From Comamonadaceae bacterium 2PF (GTDB taxonomy: Bacteria > Pseudomonadota > Gammaproteobacteria > Burkholderiales > Burkholderiaceae_C): a stretch of 58,035 nt of DNA. Below, piece after piece: positions 29,194-40,548 of this stretch (the stretch's first letter is position 1; each line of letters starts with the position of its first letter). The stretch is taken from contig SCMV01000026.1 in NCBI GenBank assembly GCA_005502875.1, forward strand, positions 1 to 58,035. The letters run 5' to 3'. The notes under the pieces were generated by a model. The model worked only from the letters and a program-made list of their open reading frames with translations. It ran no database searches and had not been told where the DNA came from. The position numbers were made by a program, and so were the translations under genes.

Positions 29194-30387
29194 TCAGAGA
29201 GGGCGCACCAGCCAACGTCCATCGACGAGCGCCAGTTCACGGTCGCACTCGAATTCCTGGACATCGTGTTCGTGTCCGGGCAGCACGCACACCACGGTGT
29301 GCCCCTGCCCGCGCAGGTCGCGAACGGCCTGGCGCAACGCTGGGGCCTCACCCCAGGGCGCGCGGATGGCCATGCGCGTGGTGGCGGTCTGTCGACCAGC
29401 CAGGACATCGCCCAGGACCTTGAGGTCCAGGCTGAAACCGACGGCTGGGCGGCGGCGACCGAAGACGGCACCGACCTCGTCGTAGCGGCCGCCTCGGACC
29501 AGGGCGTCGGGGTGCCCCATGCCGTAAACCGCGAAACGGGTGCCGCTGTAGTAGGAGTAGCCACTCAGGTCGGACAGATCGAACCCGACCTGGACCTCGG
29601 GACGCACGGCTCGAAGGTGCCCAGCCAGCCAGGCGAGGTCATCCAGCGCCGACGTGGCCAAGTGATGTGCGGGCAGCACCTCGCGGGCGCGCACCAGCAC
29701 GGATTCGTCGCCGTACAGGCGCGTGATCGCCACGAGCACGGCTTCTGCCTGGGCAGATGAAGCCAGGCGCCCCTGGCGTGCCAACTGGCGAAGCGTGCCA
29801 ACGTCCTTGCTGGACAAGGCTGCGATCAGGGCATCTCGCTCGGGGGCAGGCAAGTCAGCCACACCAAGGCCGGCGAGCACGCCGTCCACCAAGCGCACAT
29901 CGGCCAAGTCCATGACAAGGCCGGACAGGCCAGCCGCCTGGAGACCATCGAGCGCCAGCTCAGCCGCTTCCAGGTCGGCTTCGAGCCCGGCATGGCCGTA
30001 GATTTCAGCGCCCAGTTGCAAGGGCTCTCGGCCGGCATGCGGGCTGGCAGGACGAGCATGCAACACCGGCCCGCAATAGCACAGCCGCGTCACGCCTTGA
30101 CGGTTGAGCAGGTGAGCATCGATGCGGGCGACCTGCGGGGTGGCGTCAGCGCGCACACCCAGCGAACGGCCAGAGAGCTGATCGACCAGCTTGAAGGTGC
30201 GCAGATCCAGCGCGTGTCCGGTTCCGGACAGCAGCGAGTCAAGGTGCTCCAGCAACGGCGGCATGACCAGCTCGAAGCCGTAGCCGCGCGCCACATCCAG
30301 CCAGACGCGGCGCAACTCTTCCAGACGTCGGGCCTGAGCAGGCAAAACGTCGGCAATGTGCTCTGGCAACAGCCAAGCAGACGACAT
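29194..30387 (-). CDS. hisZ: ATP phosphoribosyltransferase regulatory subunit HisZ
   Basis: A HisRS-like paralogue that activates and feedback-regulates the short form of HisG in histidine synthesis. 397 residues, starting [25 protein letters not shown]. It carries the class II synthetase-like core ([29 protein letters not shown] motif 2, and [24 protein letters not shown]). It lacks the C-terminal anticodon-binding domain of true HisS, whose gene is separately present at 38-39 kb. Presence of hisZ implies a short HisG elsewhere in the genome. Confidence 0.94.
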   Translation of the reverse strand: MSSAWLLPEHIADVLPAQARRLEELRRVWLDVARGYGFELVMPPLLEHLDSLLSGTGHALDLRTFKLVDQLSGRSLGVRADATPQVARIDAHLLNRQGVTRLCYCGPVLHARPASPHAGREPLQLGAEIYGHAGLEADLEAAELALDGLQAAGLSGLVMDLADVRLVDGVLAGLGVADLPAPERDALIAALSSKDVGTLRQLARQGRLASSAQAEAVLVAITRLYGDESVLVRAREVLPAHHLATSALDDLAWLAGHLRAVRPEVQVGFDLSDLSGYSYYSGTRFAVYGMGHPDALVRGGRYDEVGAVFGRRRPAVGFSLDLKVLGDVLAGRQTATTRMAIRAPWGEAPALRQAVRDLRGQGHTVVCVLPGHEHDVQEFECDRELALVDGRWLVRPL

Positions 30388-30456
30388 AAAAAAACGGACG
30401 GGGGGTTAAAACGGGGATTCTACCGGGTGATCGCGGCAGATTCGAGAATTCCGGGC

Positions 30457-30645
30457 TCAGAGCAGCCACAAGATCACGAGTCCGACCACCATGCTGCAAA
30501 GCCCGAAGGCGCGGATCTGGTGATCCGGCAGCTGCAGCATCTGTTCGAACAGGCGCCGCCAGGCGGCCGGGTTCATGGCCGGAAGCAGGCCTTCGAACAC
30601 GAGAACGAGGGCCATCGCCACCCAGATGGCGTCGGTCACCGGCAC
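30457..30645 (-). CDS. DUF2065 (YjeT-like) small inner membrane protein
   Basis: A 62-residue protein with two membrane segments (about 6-24 and 45-61) joined by a short basic loop, WRRLFEQMLQLPDHQIRAFGL. Length and the motif FEGLLPAMNP match the DUF2065/YjeT family, which in many proteobacteria lies directly after hflC, as here (50 bp gap). Function is unknown; the location suggests a link with the FtsH-HflKC membrane protease assembly. Confidence 0.85.
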   Translation of the reverse strand: MPVTDAIWVAMALVLVFEGLLPAMNPAAWRRLFEQMLQLPDHQIRAFGLCSMVVGLVILWLL

Positions 30646-30695
30646 AGCAGGCTCAGAGCAAGTGACTCAGGCGACGGGACCTGAAGTCACATGCC

Positions 30696-31589
30696 TCACT
30701 TGCGCGCTGGTGCTGCAGCACCGGAGCCAGCCCCACGCATGGCGCGGAAGAAGTCGCTGCTCGGGTCCACCACCATCACATCCGACTTGCTGCGGAAGGT
30801 GGCGCGGTAGGCCTCCAGGCTGCGGTAGAACTGGGCGAACTGCGGATCGCGACCGAAAGATTCGGCATACAGCGCAGACGCTTTGGCGTCGCCCTCGCCC
30901 TTGATCTTCTGCGCGTCGCGATACGCCTCAGCCACGATGATTTCACGCTGACGATCGGCATCGGCGCGGATCTTTTCGCCCTCGGCGCCACCGGTCGAGC
31001 GCAGTTCGTTGGCCACGCGCTTGCGCTCGGACTCCATGCGGCGGTAGACCGAGTCGGTGATCTGGGCCGAAAAGTCGACGCGCTTGATGCGCACGTCCAC
31101 CACCTCGATGCCGAAGCTGCGGGCTTCGTCGGCCAGGCGCTTGACCACGCCCTGCATGACCTTTTCGCGCTCGGCAGACAGCACAGCGCCAACGGTGCGC
31201 TTGGTCACTTCTTCGTTGAGCGCAGCCTGGACGACTGGCGCGAGCTTGTTCTCAAGGTTGCGGATGTCAACGCCGTTGTTGCGAATGAACTGCTTGGGGT
31301 CGGTGATGCGCCACTTCACGAGCCAGTCGATGACCAGGCTTTTCTTTTCAGCGGTGAAGATGGGGCGCGACTCGGGGCTGTCCAGGGTCTGAACGCGACG
31401 ATCGAGGAAGACCACGTTCTGCAAGGGGGCCGGCAGCTTGGCCTTGAGGCCAGGTTCGCTGATGACTTCCTTGATTTCACCGAGGGCGTAGACAACGGCG
31501 AACTGGCGCTGATCGACCACGAACAACGTGGACGCCGCCAGGATGATGACGAGCAGGACGCCGATGAGGATGGAGCCGATGCGATTCAT
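30696..31589 (-). CDS. hflC: Protease modulator HflC
   Basis: A 297-residue SPFH/prohibitin-family protein anchored by one N-terminal helix (about 6-26) with a large periplasmic domain. With HflK it forms a cage around FtsH and modulates its proteolysis of membrane and cytoplasmic substrates. VDQRQFAVVYALGEI, the SPFH core and the Glu/Arg/Ala-rich coiled coil near REIIVAEAYRDAQKIKGEGDA are characteristic. It starts 30 bp after hflK. Confidence 0.95.
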   Translation of the reverse strand: MNRIGSILIGVLLVIILAASTLFVVDQRQFAVVYALGEIKEVISEPGLKAKLPAPLQNVVFLDRRVQTLDSPESRPIFTAEKKSLVIDWLVKWRITDPKQFIRNNGVDIRNLENKLAPVVQAALNEEVTKRTVGAVLSAEREKVMQGVVKRLADEARSFGIEVVDVRIKRVDFSAQITDSVYRRMESERKRVANELRSTGGAEGEKIRADADRQREIIVAEAYRDAQKIKGEGDAKASALYAESFGRDPQFAQFYRSLEAYRATFRSKSDVMVVDPSSDFFRAMRGAGSGAAAPARK

Positions 31590-31619
31590 GTCTGGTTCCT
31601 GATGTGGGGCGTGTGCGGG

Positions 31620-32984
31620 TCAGCGGCCATCGCGATCGCGGCTGCGACCACCATCGCGGGAGCGCGGGTCCGGGGTGGCGTTGCCACTGGCCAGCGGTGC
31701 GGGCACGTCGGCCGGCTGGCTCGCTGCGCCAGCAGGTGACGGCGAACCAGCGGGGGCTGCGCCTGGTGCGGTCGACTGGATCAGTTTGTCGAGCGGCAGG
31801 TAAAGCAGGTTGGAGCCTTGGCGTGAATCCACCATGACCTTGGTCACGTTGCTGTAGACCTGTTGCATGGTGTCGATGTAGAGGCGGTCGCGTGTGACAG
31901 CTGGGGCCTTCTGGTACTCGGCCAGCACGGCCTTGAAACGCTGCGCATCACCTTCGGCCTGAGCGACCACGCGGGCGGAGTAGCCGGCAGCTTCTTCGCG
32001 CAAGCGCGCGGCCGTGCCCTGGGCCTTGGGGATCACGTCGTTGGCGTAGGCCTGGCCTTCGTTCTTCAGGCGCTCGCGGTCGGCGCCGGCCTTGAAGGCA
32101 TCGTCGAAGGCCGCTTGAACCTGCTCTGGGGCCTGCACGCTTTGCACGTTGACGTTGGCCACCACCACACCGGCTTTGAGCTTGTTGAGCTGCGCCTGAA
32201 TGGACTTGACCAAGTCGGTGGCGATGGCATCGCGCTGCTCGTACAGGACCGAGTCCATCGTGCTGTTGCCAACGATTTCGCGCACTGCGGACTCGGCGGC
32301 CTGCAACACGGCCTCGTCGGGGCTGCGGTTCTCGAACAGGTACTGGCGGGCGTCGGCCAGGCGGTACTGCACCGTGAAGCGGATGTCGACGATGTTTTCG
32401 TCGCGCGTGAGCATGGACGAGTCACGCAAACCAGTGGCCTGCATGACGGAGTTGCTGCCCACGTCGATCGAGCGAAGCTGCGTCAGGTTGACGATTTCGT
32501 GGCTCTGAAAGGGGTAAGGCGCACGCCACTGAAAGCCCGCGTCCACCGTGTGGCTGAAGCGGCCGAACGACATCACCGCAGCCTGCTGGCCTTCCTGCAC
32601 GATGAAGAAGCCACTGCCCAGCCAGACCAGGGCCACCAGGCCAACGATCAAGCCGGCGCCAATGCCAGCGCCCGTGGGGTCAGGGGTGAAGCCACCACCC
32701 GAGCCGTTGCTGTTGTTTTCACCGCCGCCGCCCTGCCCGGAAAACAGACCGCTGAGCTTGCGGTTGAAGTCTCGCCAGAGTTCGTCCAGGTCAGGTGGGC
32801 CGTCGTTGCGGTTGTTGTACATGACGGAAGGCGCCGGCCGGCCGCGCAGGATCCAGGACGCGCGACGCCCTGCTCCGCCCATGAATTCGAACACGGCGCC
32901 CGCGGCCACCGTCAGGCGGGCCGAAGCGAGAGAACCGGAGCGACTGGCGGGCGACTGGCCCTCATCGATGGCATGCATGTTCAT
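31620..32984 (-). CDS. hflK: FtsH protease modulator HflK
   Basis: Partner of HflC. A cytoplasmic N-terminus contains PPDLDELWRDFNRKLSGLF. A Gly/Asn-rich linker, a membrane helix (IGAGLIVGLVALVWLGSGFF), an SPFH domain and a coiled coil (NDVIPKAQGTAARLREEAAGY) follow; the C-terminus is Pro/Ala/Ser and Arg/Asp-rich. I chose ATG 32984 (454 residues) because it overlaps the hflX stop as ATGA. The conserved region begins near ATG 32822, which would give 400 residues. The extra 54 N-terminal residues are not recognisable. Confidence 0.92.
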   Translation of the reverse strand: MNMHAIDEGQSPASRSGSLASARLTVAAGAVFEFMGGAGRRASWILRGRPAPSVMYNNRNDGPPDLDELWRDFNRKLSGLFSGQGGGGENNSNGSGGGFTPDPTGAGIGAGLIVGLVALVWLGSGFFIVQEGQQAAVMSFGRFSHTVDAGFQWRAPYPFQSHEIVNLTQLRSIDVGSNSVMQATGLRDSSMLTRDENIVDIRFTVQYRLADARQYLFENRSPDEAVLQAAESAVREIVGNSTMDSVLYEQRDAIATDLVKSIQAQLNKLKAGVVVANVNVQSVQAPEQVQAAFDDAFKAGADRERLKNEGQAYANDVIPKAQGTAARLREEAAGYSARVVAQAEGDAQRFKAVLAEYQKAPAVTRDRLYIDTMQQVYSNVTKVMVDSRQGSNLLYLPLDKLIQSTAPGAAPAGSPSPAGAASQPADVPAPLASGNATPDPRSRDGGRSRDRDGR

Positions 32985-34234
32985 GTTCGGACTGATTGAG
33001 AGGAAAGAGGTTCGTCGCCCGATGGCGGCGCCTCGTCGAGCGCATTGTGCATGTCGAATCGGGGATCGGGCGCCTGAAGTGCGCGGCAATCACCGAACAG
33101 GCTGCCCATGGCGGCTTGGGCGAGCACCTCGCGCAACACGTCGAGGCCCTCCCCCTTGAGGGCGCTGACAAAAATGCGTTCGCAACGGCGGCCATCTGGC
33201 AGCTCATACAGGTCACGTGCGTGGCGAGGCTGCTGGTGCTCGGGCAAGGCATCGCACTTGTTGAACACCAGCACTTGAGGCAGGTGGCCTGCGCCGATGC
33301 TGTCGAGCACGCGCAGCACTTCGTCGATCTGCTCGTGCAGAACAGGGCTGGCGGCGTCCACCACGTGCAGCAGCACGTCTGCTTCGGCAGCTTCTTGCAG
33401 CGTGGCTTCGAAAGACTCGACCAGGCTGTGTGGCAGGTCGCGGATGAAGCCGACGGTGTCGGACAGCGTGACGCTGCGTTGAGCTTGCGCCAAAAACATC
33501 TGGCGAGTGGTGGTGTCCAGCGTGGCGAACAGCTGGTCGGCCGCATAGGTACCAGCCTTGGTCAGGGCATTGAACAGCGTCGACTTGCCTGCGTTGGTGT
33601 AGCCCACCAGTGAAACGCGGAAGGTCTCGGCTCGCTCGCGCGAGCGGCGCTGGGTGTTGCGCTGGCGCTTGACCTTGGCCAGACGCTCTTTGAGCGACTT
33701 GATCTTCTGGTCGATCATCCGGCGGTCCAGCTCGATCTGGGTTTCACCCGGACCACCACGGTGCCCCACCCCACCCCGCTGACGCTCCAAGTGGCTCCAG
33801 CGGCGCACCAGGCGGGTCGAGAGGTATTGCAGGCGAGCAAGCTCGACCTGCAGCTTGCCTTCGTGGCTGCGGGCGCGGGCGCCAAAGATTTCGAGGATGA
33901 GGCCCGTTCGGTCAAGCACCTCGACACCCAGGTGGCGCTCCAGGTTGCGCTGCTGGGCTGGCGACAGGGCTTGATCAAAGATCACGCCATGGGCCTGGTA
34001 GAGGGTGACGATGGACTTGATTTCGTCGGCCTTGCCGGAGCCGACAAAGAAGGCGGCATCGGGCGCACGGCGCTTGGCCGTGACCTTGGCGACGGGAACG
34101 TCCCCAGCTGACTCGGCAAGCAGGGCCAGCTCGTCAAGCGTGGGGTCGAAGGGGTGTGATGGACCAAAGTCCACCCCGACCAGGACGACGCGTGGGTCGC
34201 CTGAGACGGGGATTTCGGGGGCAGGCGCTGGCAA
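32981..34234 (-). CDS. hflX: Ribosome-associated GTPase HflX
   Basis: A 417-residue Obg-HflX superfamily GTPase that splits stalled or heat-stressed 70S ribosomes. The N-terminal HflX domain ends with the Gly-rich linker GGVGHRGGPGETQIELDRR. The G domain has GYTNAGKST (G1), DTVGFIRDLPHSLVESF (G3 with family motif) and NKCD (G4). It lies 42 bp after hfq, the classic hfq-hflX-hflK-hflC order. The 4-bp overlap with hflK suggests coupled translation. Confidence 0.96.
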   Translation of the reverse strand: MPAPAPEIPVSGDPRVVLVGVDFGPSHPFDPTLDELALLAESAGDVPVAKVTAKRRAPDAAFFVGSGKADEIKSIVTLYQAHGVIFDQALSPAQQRNLERHLGVEVLDRTGLILEIFGARARSHEGKLQVELARLQYLSTRLVRRWSHLERQRGGVGHRGGPGETQIELDRRMIDQKIKSLKERLAKVKRQRNTQRRSRERAETFRVSLVGYTNAGKSTLFNALTKAGTYAADQLFATLDTTTRQMFLAQAQRSVTLSDTVGFIRDLPHSLVESFEATLQEAAEADVLLHVVDAASPVLHEQIDEVLRVLDSIGAGHLPQVLVFNKCDALPEHQQPRHARDLYELPDGRRCERIFVSALKGEGLDVLREVLAQAAMGSLFGDCRALQAPDPRFDMHNALDEAPPSGDEPLSSQSVRT

Positions 34235-34276
34235 GTTCGACGCTGAAGAAATTCAGGCAGAGGCAGCAAAAGCCGC

Positions 34277-34516
34277 TCAGCCTTCCTCGCCTTCGTTGGC
34301 GTGGAAGTTCACCGCACGGCCGGGCACGACGGTGGAAATCGCGTGCTTGTAGACCATCTGAGTGACGGTGTTGCGCAGCAGGACCACGTACTGGTCGAAA
34401 GATTCAATGTGACCCTGCAGCTTGATGCCGTTCACCAGGTAAATGGAGACCGGCACGTGCTCGCGGCGCAGCAGGTTCAGAAACGGGTCTTGTAGGAGTT
34501 GCCCTTTGTTGCTCAC
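34277..34516 (-). CDS. hfq: RNA chaperone Hfq
   Basis: A 79-residue Sm-like hexamer that pairs small RNAs with mRNAs. [30 protein letters not shown] forms the Sm1 region, and [10 protein letters not shown] the Sm2 motif; the C-terminal tail is short, as usual in betaproteobacteria. CGGAGCATAT before the ATG gives a ribosome-binding site. A 77-bp gap separates it from der upstream. Confidence 0.97.
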   Translation of the reverse strand: MSNKGQLLQDPFLNLLRREHVPVSIYLVNGIKLQGHIESFDQYVVLLRNTVTQMVYKHAISTVVPGRAVNFHANEGEEG

Positions 34517-34593
34517 GATATGCTCCGTGTTGGAAAAAAAACGAATCAGGGCTTACCTTAACACAGTCCGCGCCAGGCGCACGCCCAACCCCA

Positions 34594-35931
34594 TCACTCC
34601 TTTTCGTTGAAGGGGTTCTGCGAGGATTTCATCTCGATGCGCAGCGGCGTGCCGCTGAGCTTGAAGTGTTCGCGGAAGCGGCTCTCCAGGAAGCGCTTGT
34701 AGGCATCGGAGACGTGCTCCAGCGAGTTGCCGTGGATGACGATGACCGGCGGGTTCTGGCCGCCCTGGTGGGCGTAGCGCAGCTTGGGTCGGAAACTGCC
34801 GGCGCGCTTGGGCTGCTGAAACTGCACCGCTTCGGCCAGCAGGCGCGTGAGCACGGGCGTCGGCATCTTGCGGGTGGCCGAGGCGTAGGCATCGGCAATG
34901 GCCTTCCACAGCGGCCCCAGGCCTTGGCGCTTGATGGCCGAGATGTGGTAGACCGGCGCGAACTTCAGGAACGACAGGCGGTGCTCGATGGAGCGCTGCA
35001 ACATCTCGCGCTGGTAGCTGTCGATCGCGTCCCACTTGTTGACGGCGATGACCACGGCGCGCCCCGACTCCAGAACGAAGCCGGCGATGTGGGCGTCCTG
35101 CTCGGTGACCCCCTGGGTGGCGTCAACCAGCAGCAACACGACGTTGGCATCCGAGATGGCCTGCAAGGTTTTGACCACCGAAAACTTCTCGATGGCCTCG
35201 AAGACCTTGCCCTTGCGGCGCAGACCGGCGGTGTCGATGAGCTCGAAGCGACGCCCATCGCGCTCGAAGGGCACGGTGATGGCATCGCGGGTGGTGCCCG
35301 GCATGTCGAAGGCCACCAGGCGCTCTTCACCCAACCAGGTGTTGATCAGCGTGGACTTGCCCACATTGGGTCGCCCAGCCACGGCCAGGCGGATGGGGCG
35401 GTCTTCTTCTGCCGTCTCGTCCTCGTCCTCATCGGGATCGATGAAGTCCTCCAGCGCCAATTCGACCAGGCTGCGAATGCCCTGGCCGTGGGCCGCAGAC
35501 ACGGCCATCGGCTCACCCAGCCCCAGCTCGTAGAACTCGGCCAGCAGAGGCGAGTCCTGCATGCCTTCGGCCTTGTTGGCCACCAGCAGCACCTTCTTGT
35601 TGGTCGTGCGCAGGTAGTTGGCGATGTCATGGTCCTGCGCCGACAAGCCATTGCGCAAATCGACGACGAAGATCACGGCATCGGACTCTGCGACGGCCTG
35701 GCGGGTCTGCTTGGCCATCTCCTTGAAGATGCCCTCTTTGCATTCGGGCTCGAAGCCGCCGGTGTCGATGGCGATGAAGGCGTGGCTGCCCAGGCGCCCT
35801 TCGCCGTAATGGCGGTCGCGGGTGAGGCCGGCGAAGTCGGCGACGATGGCGTCGCGGCTTTTGGTCAGTCGATTGAACAGGGTCGACTTGCCGACATTGG
35901 GACGACCGACCAGTGCAATGACAGGTTTCAT
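34594..35931 (-). CDS. der: Ribosome biogenesis GTPase Der (EngA)
   Basis: A 445-residue protein with two tandem G domains and a C-terminal KH-like domain, needed for 50S maturation. GRPNVGKST occurs at 9-17 and again near residue 188; NKAEG and NKWD are the two G4 motifs. The linker between the domains is acidic ([12 protein letters not shown]). ATG 35931 is fixed by homology ([12 protein letters not shown]); the frame is open upstream into the bamB end. No clear ribosome-binding site precedes it, and two hairpins fill the leader. Confidence 0.97.
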   Translation of the reverse strand: MKPVIALVGRPNVGKSTLFNRLTKSRDAIVADFAGLTRDRHYGEGRLGSHAFIAIDTGGFEPECKEGIFKEMAKQTRQAVAESDAVIFVVDLRNGLSAQDHDIANYLRTTNKKVLLVANKAEGMQDSPLLAEFYELGLGEPMAVSAAHGQGIRSLVELALEDFIDPDEDEDETAEEDRPIRLAVAGRPNVGKSTLINTWLGEERLVAFDMPGTTRDAITVPFERDGRRFELIDTAGLRRKGKVFEAIEKFSVVKTLQAISDANVVLLLVDATQGVTEQDAHIAGFVLESGRAVVIAVNKWDAIDSYQREMLQRSIEHRLSFLKFAPVYHISAIKRQGLGPLWKAIADAYASATRKMPTPVLTRLLAEAVQFQQPKRAGSFRPKLRYAHQGGQNPPVIVIHGNSLEHVSDAYKRFLESRFREHFKLSGTPLRIEMKSSQNPFNEKE

Positions 35932-35940
35932 GAACGTCAG

Positions 35941-35991
35941 ACGCCGGCGGTCAGCCGGCGTTCCTTGAGCGGGCGCCGGATACCGGGCGCC
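35941..35991 (-). other. Two hairpins in the bamB-der intercistronic gap
   Basis: ACGCCGGC (35941-35948) pairs with GCCGGCGT (35954-35961), and GGCGCC (35972-35977) with GGCGCC (35986-35991) with further GG/CC pairs inside. They fill most of the 85-bp gap and have no T-tract. Confidence 0.6.
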
Positions 35992-36016
35992 AGGGCGGTG
36001 CCGATCGGTTTCGGCG

Positions 36017-37165
36017 TCAGTTGATGCGCAGGGCCGAGACCGTGCCTTTGCGGGTGAGCACCAGCAAGAGGTCACCGGAGACCACAGGCGGGGCCACCAG
36101 CGGGCTGTCGAGCTCGATGCGCCCCAGGGTGCGGCCGTCGGCCTTGGCCAGGATGTGAACGTAGCCCTCGGCGTCACCGACCACGATTCGCTCGCCCAAG
36201 ATGACCGGGGTGCCCAGGCCACGGTGCACGAAACGATCGACACGCCAGAGGAAGTCACCGTTGTCGGCTTTCCAGGCCGTCAGGCGGTCGGCACCGTCTG
36301 CTCCCACGACGGTGCGCAGGTCGGCGGCCACGCCTTGCGTGCCAGCTTGCGGGCGACTCCAGCGCACGCTGCCGCGGTTGAGCTCGAGGCAGGCGACCGA
36401 GAACTGGAAGACGCGCGCACAGGCCTCGTCGTCGACACGGGCCATGGGGCCCACCAAATCGGCCAGTCGCTCGACTTCGTTGCTGCCCCGGGGGGTGCCC
36501 ACGTTGACATCGAAGCGAGGCGTGCCTTTGACCGGGTCAAGGCCCACGAGGCGGTTGCCCTGCCCCACCAGCAAGGTGTCGCGGAACGGCTGGATCAGGA
36601 GCCGAGCGCCCAATGCGAGCGGCTCGGAGCCAGGACGCTGGTAGGACCAAAGCCAGCGGCCATCGAGCACGTCGTAGGCGCGCACGCTGCGGTCAACGGC
36701 CTGCAGGAAGACGCGCTCGCCGGCCACCACCGGGGCGGTCATGACGCGACCGGGCTGCCTTTCTTGCCAGAGCAGCTTGCCTTGGTCGAACACCTGAAGC
36801 TCATTGGCGTCGGTCACGACGGCGGCATAACGCCCGTCAAAACCTGCTGCTGCGGAAACGTTGCCCTTGACTTGAGCGCGCCAGGCCTCGCGACCGCTCG
36901 CGGCATCCAGCACCACGAGGCTGCCATCTGAGCTGGCAACGGCCACCCGCCCGTTGGCGAGCGCCATCGTGGCCGTGGGCGACATCTCACCGATCCGGGA
37001 GGACCAGGCGATCGTGGCGCGAGCCGAGGCGGATCGAGCGTCGAGGGACTCCAGCGGAGCCGGCTCGGGCTTGCTGGAGCCACAGGCCGTCAACGCACCG
37101 AGCAGTGCCAAGGCGGCGAAATGGCTGAGAAGGCGGGTGGGAAGGGTCACGTTGCGGCGATCCAT
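36017..37165 (-). CDS. bamB: Outer membrane assembly lipoprotein BamB
   Basis: A 382-residue lipoprotein with an eight-bladed PQQ-type beta-propeller that binds BamA POTRA domains. The N-terminus from ATG 37165 has a signal with lipobox LTAC, lipidated Cys28. Propeller repeats such as [35 protein letters not shown] and [16 protein letters not shown] are easily seen. Upstream open frame is not conserved. Sits between yfgM and der, the same order as in E. coli (hisS-yfgM-bamB-der). Confidence 0.95.
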   Translation of the reverse strand: MDRRNVTLPTRLLSHFAALALLGALTACGSSKPEPAPLESLDARSASARATIAWSSRIGEMSPTATMALANGRVAVASSDGSLVVLDAASGREAWRAQVKGNVSAAAGFDGRYAAVVTDANELQVFDQGKLLWQERQPGRVMTAPVVAGERVFLQAVDRSVRAYDVLDGRWLWSYQRPGSEPLALGARLLIQPFRDTLLVGQGNRLVGLDPVKGTPRFDVNVGTPRGSNEVERLADLVGPMARVDDEACARVFQFSVACLELNRGSVRWSRPQAGTQGVAADLRTVVGADGADRLTAWKADNGDFLWRVDRFVHRGLGTPVILGERIVVGDAEGYVHILAKADGRTLGRIELDSPLVAPPVVSGDLLLVLTRKGTVSALRIN

Positions 37166-37199
37166 GGAATGAAGCTTCGCGGAGAGCGCTGAGTCGCGA

Positions 37200-37898
37200 T
37201 CAGCGCGCAGCGGGGGCGGGAGAGGTGGGCAAAGCAGGCGCACCTGGGGCCTTCAAAGGCTCTGGAGGGGCGCCGAGCACGGTCAGCTTGCCTTCGATGA
37301 ACCGGCGGTACTCCACCGTGGGCTCCAGGCCCTTCCAGGCGATCTGGAAGGCCTCGATGGCTTCTTTGTTCTTGCCTTGTGCCAGGAAAACATCGCCGCG
37401 GCGATCGGCCACCAAGGCGGCGTATTCATCGGGCACCTTCGCACCCAAAGTCTTGAGGGCATCGTCGAACTGCTTGGCGTCCAACTGCATGCCAGCCAGG
37501 CGCAAGCGGGCCACGGCGACCAGGCCTTCGTTCTTGCCAGAATCGACCAGCCACTGCAGGGTGGCGCGGGCTTCGTCGGCTTTGCCCGCATCGGCCTCAA
37601 CCTTGGCGGCCAGCAAGGCACCCTGCTCTGCTGCGGTCGTGCCGGCGTATTGCGACTTGAGGTCACCAAAGGCCTGGCGAACGCGATCGGCATTGCGCTC
37701 CACGGCAGCCTTGTCGAGTTCGTCGTACAGGCCGGTGGCGCCTTGCGATCGCTTTTGCTGCCAGTAAAGGTAACCGGTCCAGGCTGCGTAGGCGCCGAGC
37801 ACCAGCACCAAGGTCCAGGTGATCAGGTTGCCGTACTGCTTCCAGAAGTGCTTGACCTGGTCAAGTTGCTCCTGCTGTTCGAGGTCGAAGGTGGCCAT
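37200..37898 (-). CDS. YfgM-like tetratricopeptide membrane protein
   Basis: A 232-residue protein of the YfgM/DUF2133 family: short cytoplasmic N-terminus (FDLEQQEQLDQVKHFWKQYGN), one membrane helix (about 24-44) and a periplasmic TPR-like helical repeat domain, then a Pro/Ala-rich tail. In E. coli YfgM joins the SecYEG translocon with PpiD and hands clients to periplasmic chaperones. Placed between hisS (39 bp) and bamB (34 bp). Confidence 0.9.
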   Translation of the reverse strand: MATFDLEQQEQLDQVKHFWKQYGNLITWTLVLVLGAYAAWTGYLYWQQKRSQGATGLYDELDKAAVERNADRVRQAFGDLKSQYAGTTAAEQGALLAAKVEADAGKADEARATLQWLVDSGKNEGLVAVARLRLAGMQLDAKQFDDALKTLGAKVPDEYAALVADRRGDVFLAQGKNKEAIEAFQIAWKGLEPTVEYRRFIEGKLTVLGAPPEPLKAPGAPALPTSPAPAAR

Positions 37899-37937
37899 GT
37901 TGTGTCGTCGGATGGGATCGGGGGGATTATGACCGGC

Positions 37938-39230
37938 TCAGCGGGCTTGCAAGGTGCCAGCCCAGTCGGCCACGGTGGACAGGGCGCGCAGGACCTGCTC
38001 GCCACCGTCGCGCAGGGGCTTGACCGCCACCTCGCCTCGGGCAATCTCGTCAGAGCCGAAGACCAGGGCAAAGCGGGCGCCGCTGGCGTCGGCTTTCTTG
38101 AACTGCGACTTGGGGCTGGCCGGACCGTCCTTGCCTGCGGGGTTGAGCACGACGCTGACGCCAGCGTCGCGCAGGCCTTCCAGCGCCACCATCACCGGGG
38201 CCAGGGGCACACCTGGGAAGACGACCGCGAACGCATCAGGCGTGGCCGGAGCCGGCAGCGTGCCGACTTCTTCGAGCAGCAGCAGCAGGCGCTCCATGCC
38301 CAGGCCCCAGCCCACGGCAGGGTTGGGCTTGCCGCCGAGCTGCTCGATCAGGCCGTCGTAGCGGCCGCCACCACAGACGGTGCCTTGCGAGCCCAGGCGG
38401 GTCGTGACCCACTCGAAGACGGTGAGGTTGTAGTAGTCCATGCCGCGCACCAGGCGCGTGTTGACCTCGTAGGGCACGCCAGCGGCGTCCAGCACGGCCT
38501 TGACGGCGTTGAAGTGCGCCAGCGAGGCCTCGCCCAGGAAGTCGATCAGCTTAGGCGCAGCCTCGACCACGGGCTGCATGGCCGGGTTCTTGGTGTCGAG
38601 GATGCGCAGCGGGTTGGTGTGCAGACGGCGCTTGCCGTCCTCGTCGAGCAGCTCGGCGTGGGCCTGCAGGTGCGTGATCAGGGCCTGGCGGTGGGCCAGG
38701 CGCTCTTCGGGCTGGCCCAGGCTGTTGAGCTGCAGGGTGACGTCTTCCCCCACCTTCAGACCGAGGTCGCGCCACAGGGCGGCCGTCATCAGGATGAGTT
38801 CGGCATCGACATCGGGGCCGGCGAAACCCAGCACCTCGGCACCCACCTGGTGGAACTGGCGGTAACGGCCTTTCTGAGGGCGCTCGTGGCGGAACATCGG
38901 GCCGATGTAGTAAAGGCGCTTGCCGCCCTCGTACAAGAAGCTGTGCTCGTTGATGGCGCGCACCGCGCCGGCCGTGCCTTCGGGGCGCAGCGTGAGCTTG
39001 TCGCCATTGAGGCTGTCTTCGAAGGAGTACATCTCCTTCTCGACGATGTCGGTGACCTCGCCCAGGCCGCGCACGAACAGGGCCGTGGGCTCGACGATGG
39101 GCGTGCGCATGTTCTGGAAACCATAGCGGCGCATCAGCTGACGCACCTTGTCTTCCAGCCACTCCCAGCGCGCCGATTCCGGCGGCAGGATGTCATTCAT
39201 GCCTTTGATGGCTTTGAGCTGTTCGGCCAT
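37938..39230 (-). CDS. hisS: Histidyl-tRNA synthetase
   Basis: A 430-residue class IIa synthetase. [14 protein letters not shown] at the start, motif 2 [19 protein letters not shown], the histidine-specific [15 protein letters not shown] and motif 3 [15 protein letters not shown] are all present, with a C-terminal anticodon-binding domain (residues about 330-430). ATG 39230 follows homology; the longer frame extends into ispG. Forty-six bp after ispG. Confidence 0.97.
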   Translation of the reverse strand: MAEQLKAIKGMNDILPPESARWEWLEDKVRQLMRRYGFQNMRTPIVEPTALFVRGLGEVTDIVEKEMYSFEDSLNGDKLTLRPEGTAGAVRAINEHSFLYEGGKRLYYIGPMFRHERPQKGRYRQFHQVGAEVLGFAGPDVDAELILMTAALWRDLGLKVGEDVTLQLNSLGQPEERLAHRQALITHLQAHAELLDEDGKRRLHTNPLRILDTKNPAMQPVVEAAPKLIDFLGEASLAHFNAVKAVLDAAGVPYEVNTRLVRGMDYYNLTVFEWVTTRLGSQGTVCGGGRYDGLIEQLGGKPNPAVGWGLGMERLLLLLEEVGTLPAPATPDAFAVVFPGVPLAPVMVALEGLRDAGVSVVLNPAGKDGPASPKSQFKKADASGARFALVFGSDEIARGEVAVKPLRDGGEQVLRALSTVADWAGTLQAR

Positions 39231-39276
39231 GTCTGGGGAATGCTTCTTGTCGTTGTTCTTGTGGGACGCGCCGAGG

Positions 39277-40544
<1,268 letters not shown>

Positions 40545-40548
<4 letters not shown>

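Noticed and set aside
34517..34593. Possible terminator or promoter between der and hfq
   Set aside because: A T8 run and a short GCGCC/GGCGC motif exist but are 30 bp apart and do not form a hairpin-plus-tail; no -35/-10 pair at proper spacing.
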